Shown here piece after piece: positions 59,354 through 60,000 of a stretch of 60,000 nt of DNA (position 1 is its first letter; each line of letters starts with the position of its first letter). Both the position numbers and the translations under genes were made by a program. A model generated the notes under the pieces. The model was not told where the DNA came from, ran no database searches, and worked only from the letters and a program-made list of their open reading frames with translations. This DNA is from Takakia lepidozioides (Eukaryota; Streptophyta; Takakiopsida; Takakiales; Takakiaceae): the NCBI GenBank assembly GCA_030704615.1, contig CM060734.1, positions 59,662,042 through 59,722,041 of the forward strand, given 5' to 3'.

Positions 59354-59953
59354 TGAATGTCGTCAACGCCATTCAGAACATTCCATTCAATGCACTGTAA
59401 ATACATCCTAATTCAGGTGAATGCAAATAATCGTTTAGAAATGACACAGACATAGAAATGAATGTCGTCAACGACATTCAAGAATGAAGCCAAATTATTA
59501 CTTAAATGAAGCAAAATCACAGGATGGAAATCAAAAAATTGAGTAAGGAACCCTCCAGGCAAACTCAATGCACATTCATAACGAACCTATCACTGAGGAC
59601 CTCACAACATCACTGTAAGTGAATGGCGTCAACGCCATTCACAAAATACAAAAAAGAAACCAATTACTTAGCTCCCCAATCCATGTAAATTGAATTGTCG
59701 CTGTTGAATAATACAGACACAGCTGTGAATGTCGTCAACGACATTCACTTTGGATTTCTTAAAACAGAGCTTATCAAGCCTCCACATTCATCGCAAGAGG
59801 CAAAAACAATGCAGAACAACTGAATGTCTGCATTGACATTCAGCAAAATGAAGTGAGGAACCCTCACTGTAACCTCTATGGACATTACAAAAATTTAAAT
59901 AACTCTGAGGACCTCTCAACAACTCCGTATGTGAATGTCGTCAACGCCATTCA
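59354..59953. repeat. Six spaced copies of a 22-bp inverted-repeat word
   Basis: Copies at 59354, 59459, 59620, 59726, 59821 and 59932, each T + GAATGTCGTCAACGACATTC + A or a 1-4 base variant, so each can form a hairpin with 10-bp arms. Variants often keep pairing (TGAATGGCG with CGCCATTCA in copy 3). Spacers share GAGGACCTC(A/T)CAACA or GGAACCCTC phrases, pointing to a larger unit of about 105 bp. This is not CRISPR: the genome is eukaryotic, the spacers are related and the repeats vary. Confidence 0.85.
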
Positions 59954-60000
59954 AGGACATTATCAATTCTAATCAGGGACAATATAATTGCACCCTTAGA

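Noticed and set aside
59354-59953. CRISPR array
   Set aside because: Eukaryotic context, variable repeats, related spacers of about 75-140 bp and no cas genes.
1-60000. tRNA, rRNA or other structured RNA genes
   Set aside because: None could be recognised by eye; a covariance-model scan would be needed, so none is claimed.

Overview
The window is nuclear DNA from a green plant-lineage (streptophyte) eukaryote. Evidence is spliced genes with GT-AG introns of about 100-450 bp, a DYW-type pentatricopeptide repeat (PPR) relic, a fragment of the plastid methyltransferase VTE3, and plant-like ERCC1 and SEH1. A bryophyte, lycophyte, fern or charophyte all fit; I cannot name the species.

Gene-bearing left part (0-27 kb). 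From the left edge: the 3' part of a PDCD5-like gene (+), a convergent ERCC1/RAD10-like DNA-repair gene (-), an intact two-exon NYN-ribonuclease gene with two LOTUS (OST-HTH) domains (-), and a complete eight-exon SEH1 nucleoporin gene (+). A broken DYW-type PPR gene follows. It lies between SEH1 and a decayed, intron-containing second copy of the SEH1 region, so about 3.5-4 kb has been duplicated in direct orientation. Two more NYN-LOTUS copies lie at 21.1-24.4 kb (one-base frameshift) and 25.4-27.4 kb (nuclease exon deleted), with a small LINE reverse-transcriptase scrap between them.

Repeat-rich middle (27-39 kb). A unit of about 7.8 kb (29.66-37.42 kb) has clusters of the palindromic word GCTCATGA(GC) at both ends and is peppered with a second palindrome centred on GGCGCC. 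One tandem array contains about ten copies of the second word. The unit carries a SWIM zinc-finger reading frame (-), an unknown 143-aa frame (+) and an unknown acidic, apparently multi-exon gene (+). It may be an undescribed large mobile element. Minisatellites follow to 39 kb.

Transposon-rich right part (39-58.6 kb). Two copies of an unusual Ty3/gypsy retrotransposon encode, besides Gag, protease, reverse transcriptase (RT), RNase H and integrase, a complete C5-cytosine DNA methyltransferase of DNMT3-like layout between protease and RT, and a PHD finger after integrase. The Gag-protease-methyltransferase frame ends in UAG followed by CAA CCA in both copies. This matches the plant-virus read-through context UAG-CAR-YYA, and the frame stays open into RT. 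The right copy is nearly intact, with two one-base frameshifts; the left copy has lost RT and RNase H. Between them lie a PPR scrap, a spliced relic of an N6/N4-type DNA methyltransferase-like gene, a VTE3 fragment and an orphan 253-aa frame. Identical 347-bp TG...CA repeats at 47.3 and 58.2 kb suggest that 47.3-58.6 kb may be one composite insertion.

Right edge (58.6-60 kb). There is one convincing exon of an unidentified gene (-), then six copies of a 22-bp inverted-repeat word at roughly 100-bp spacing.
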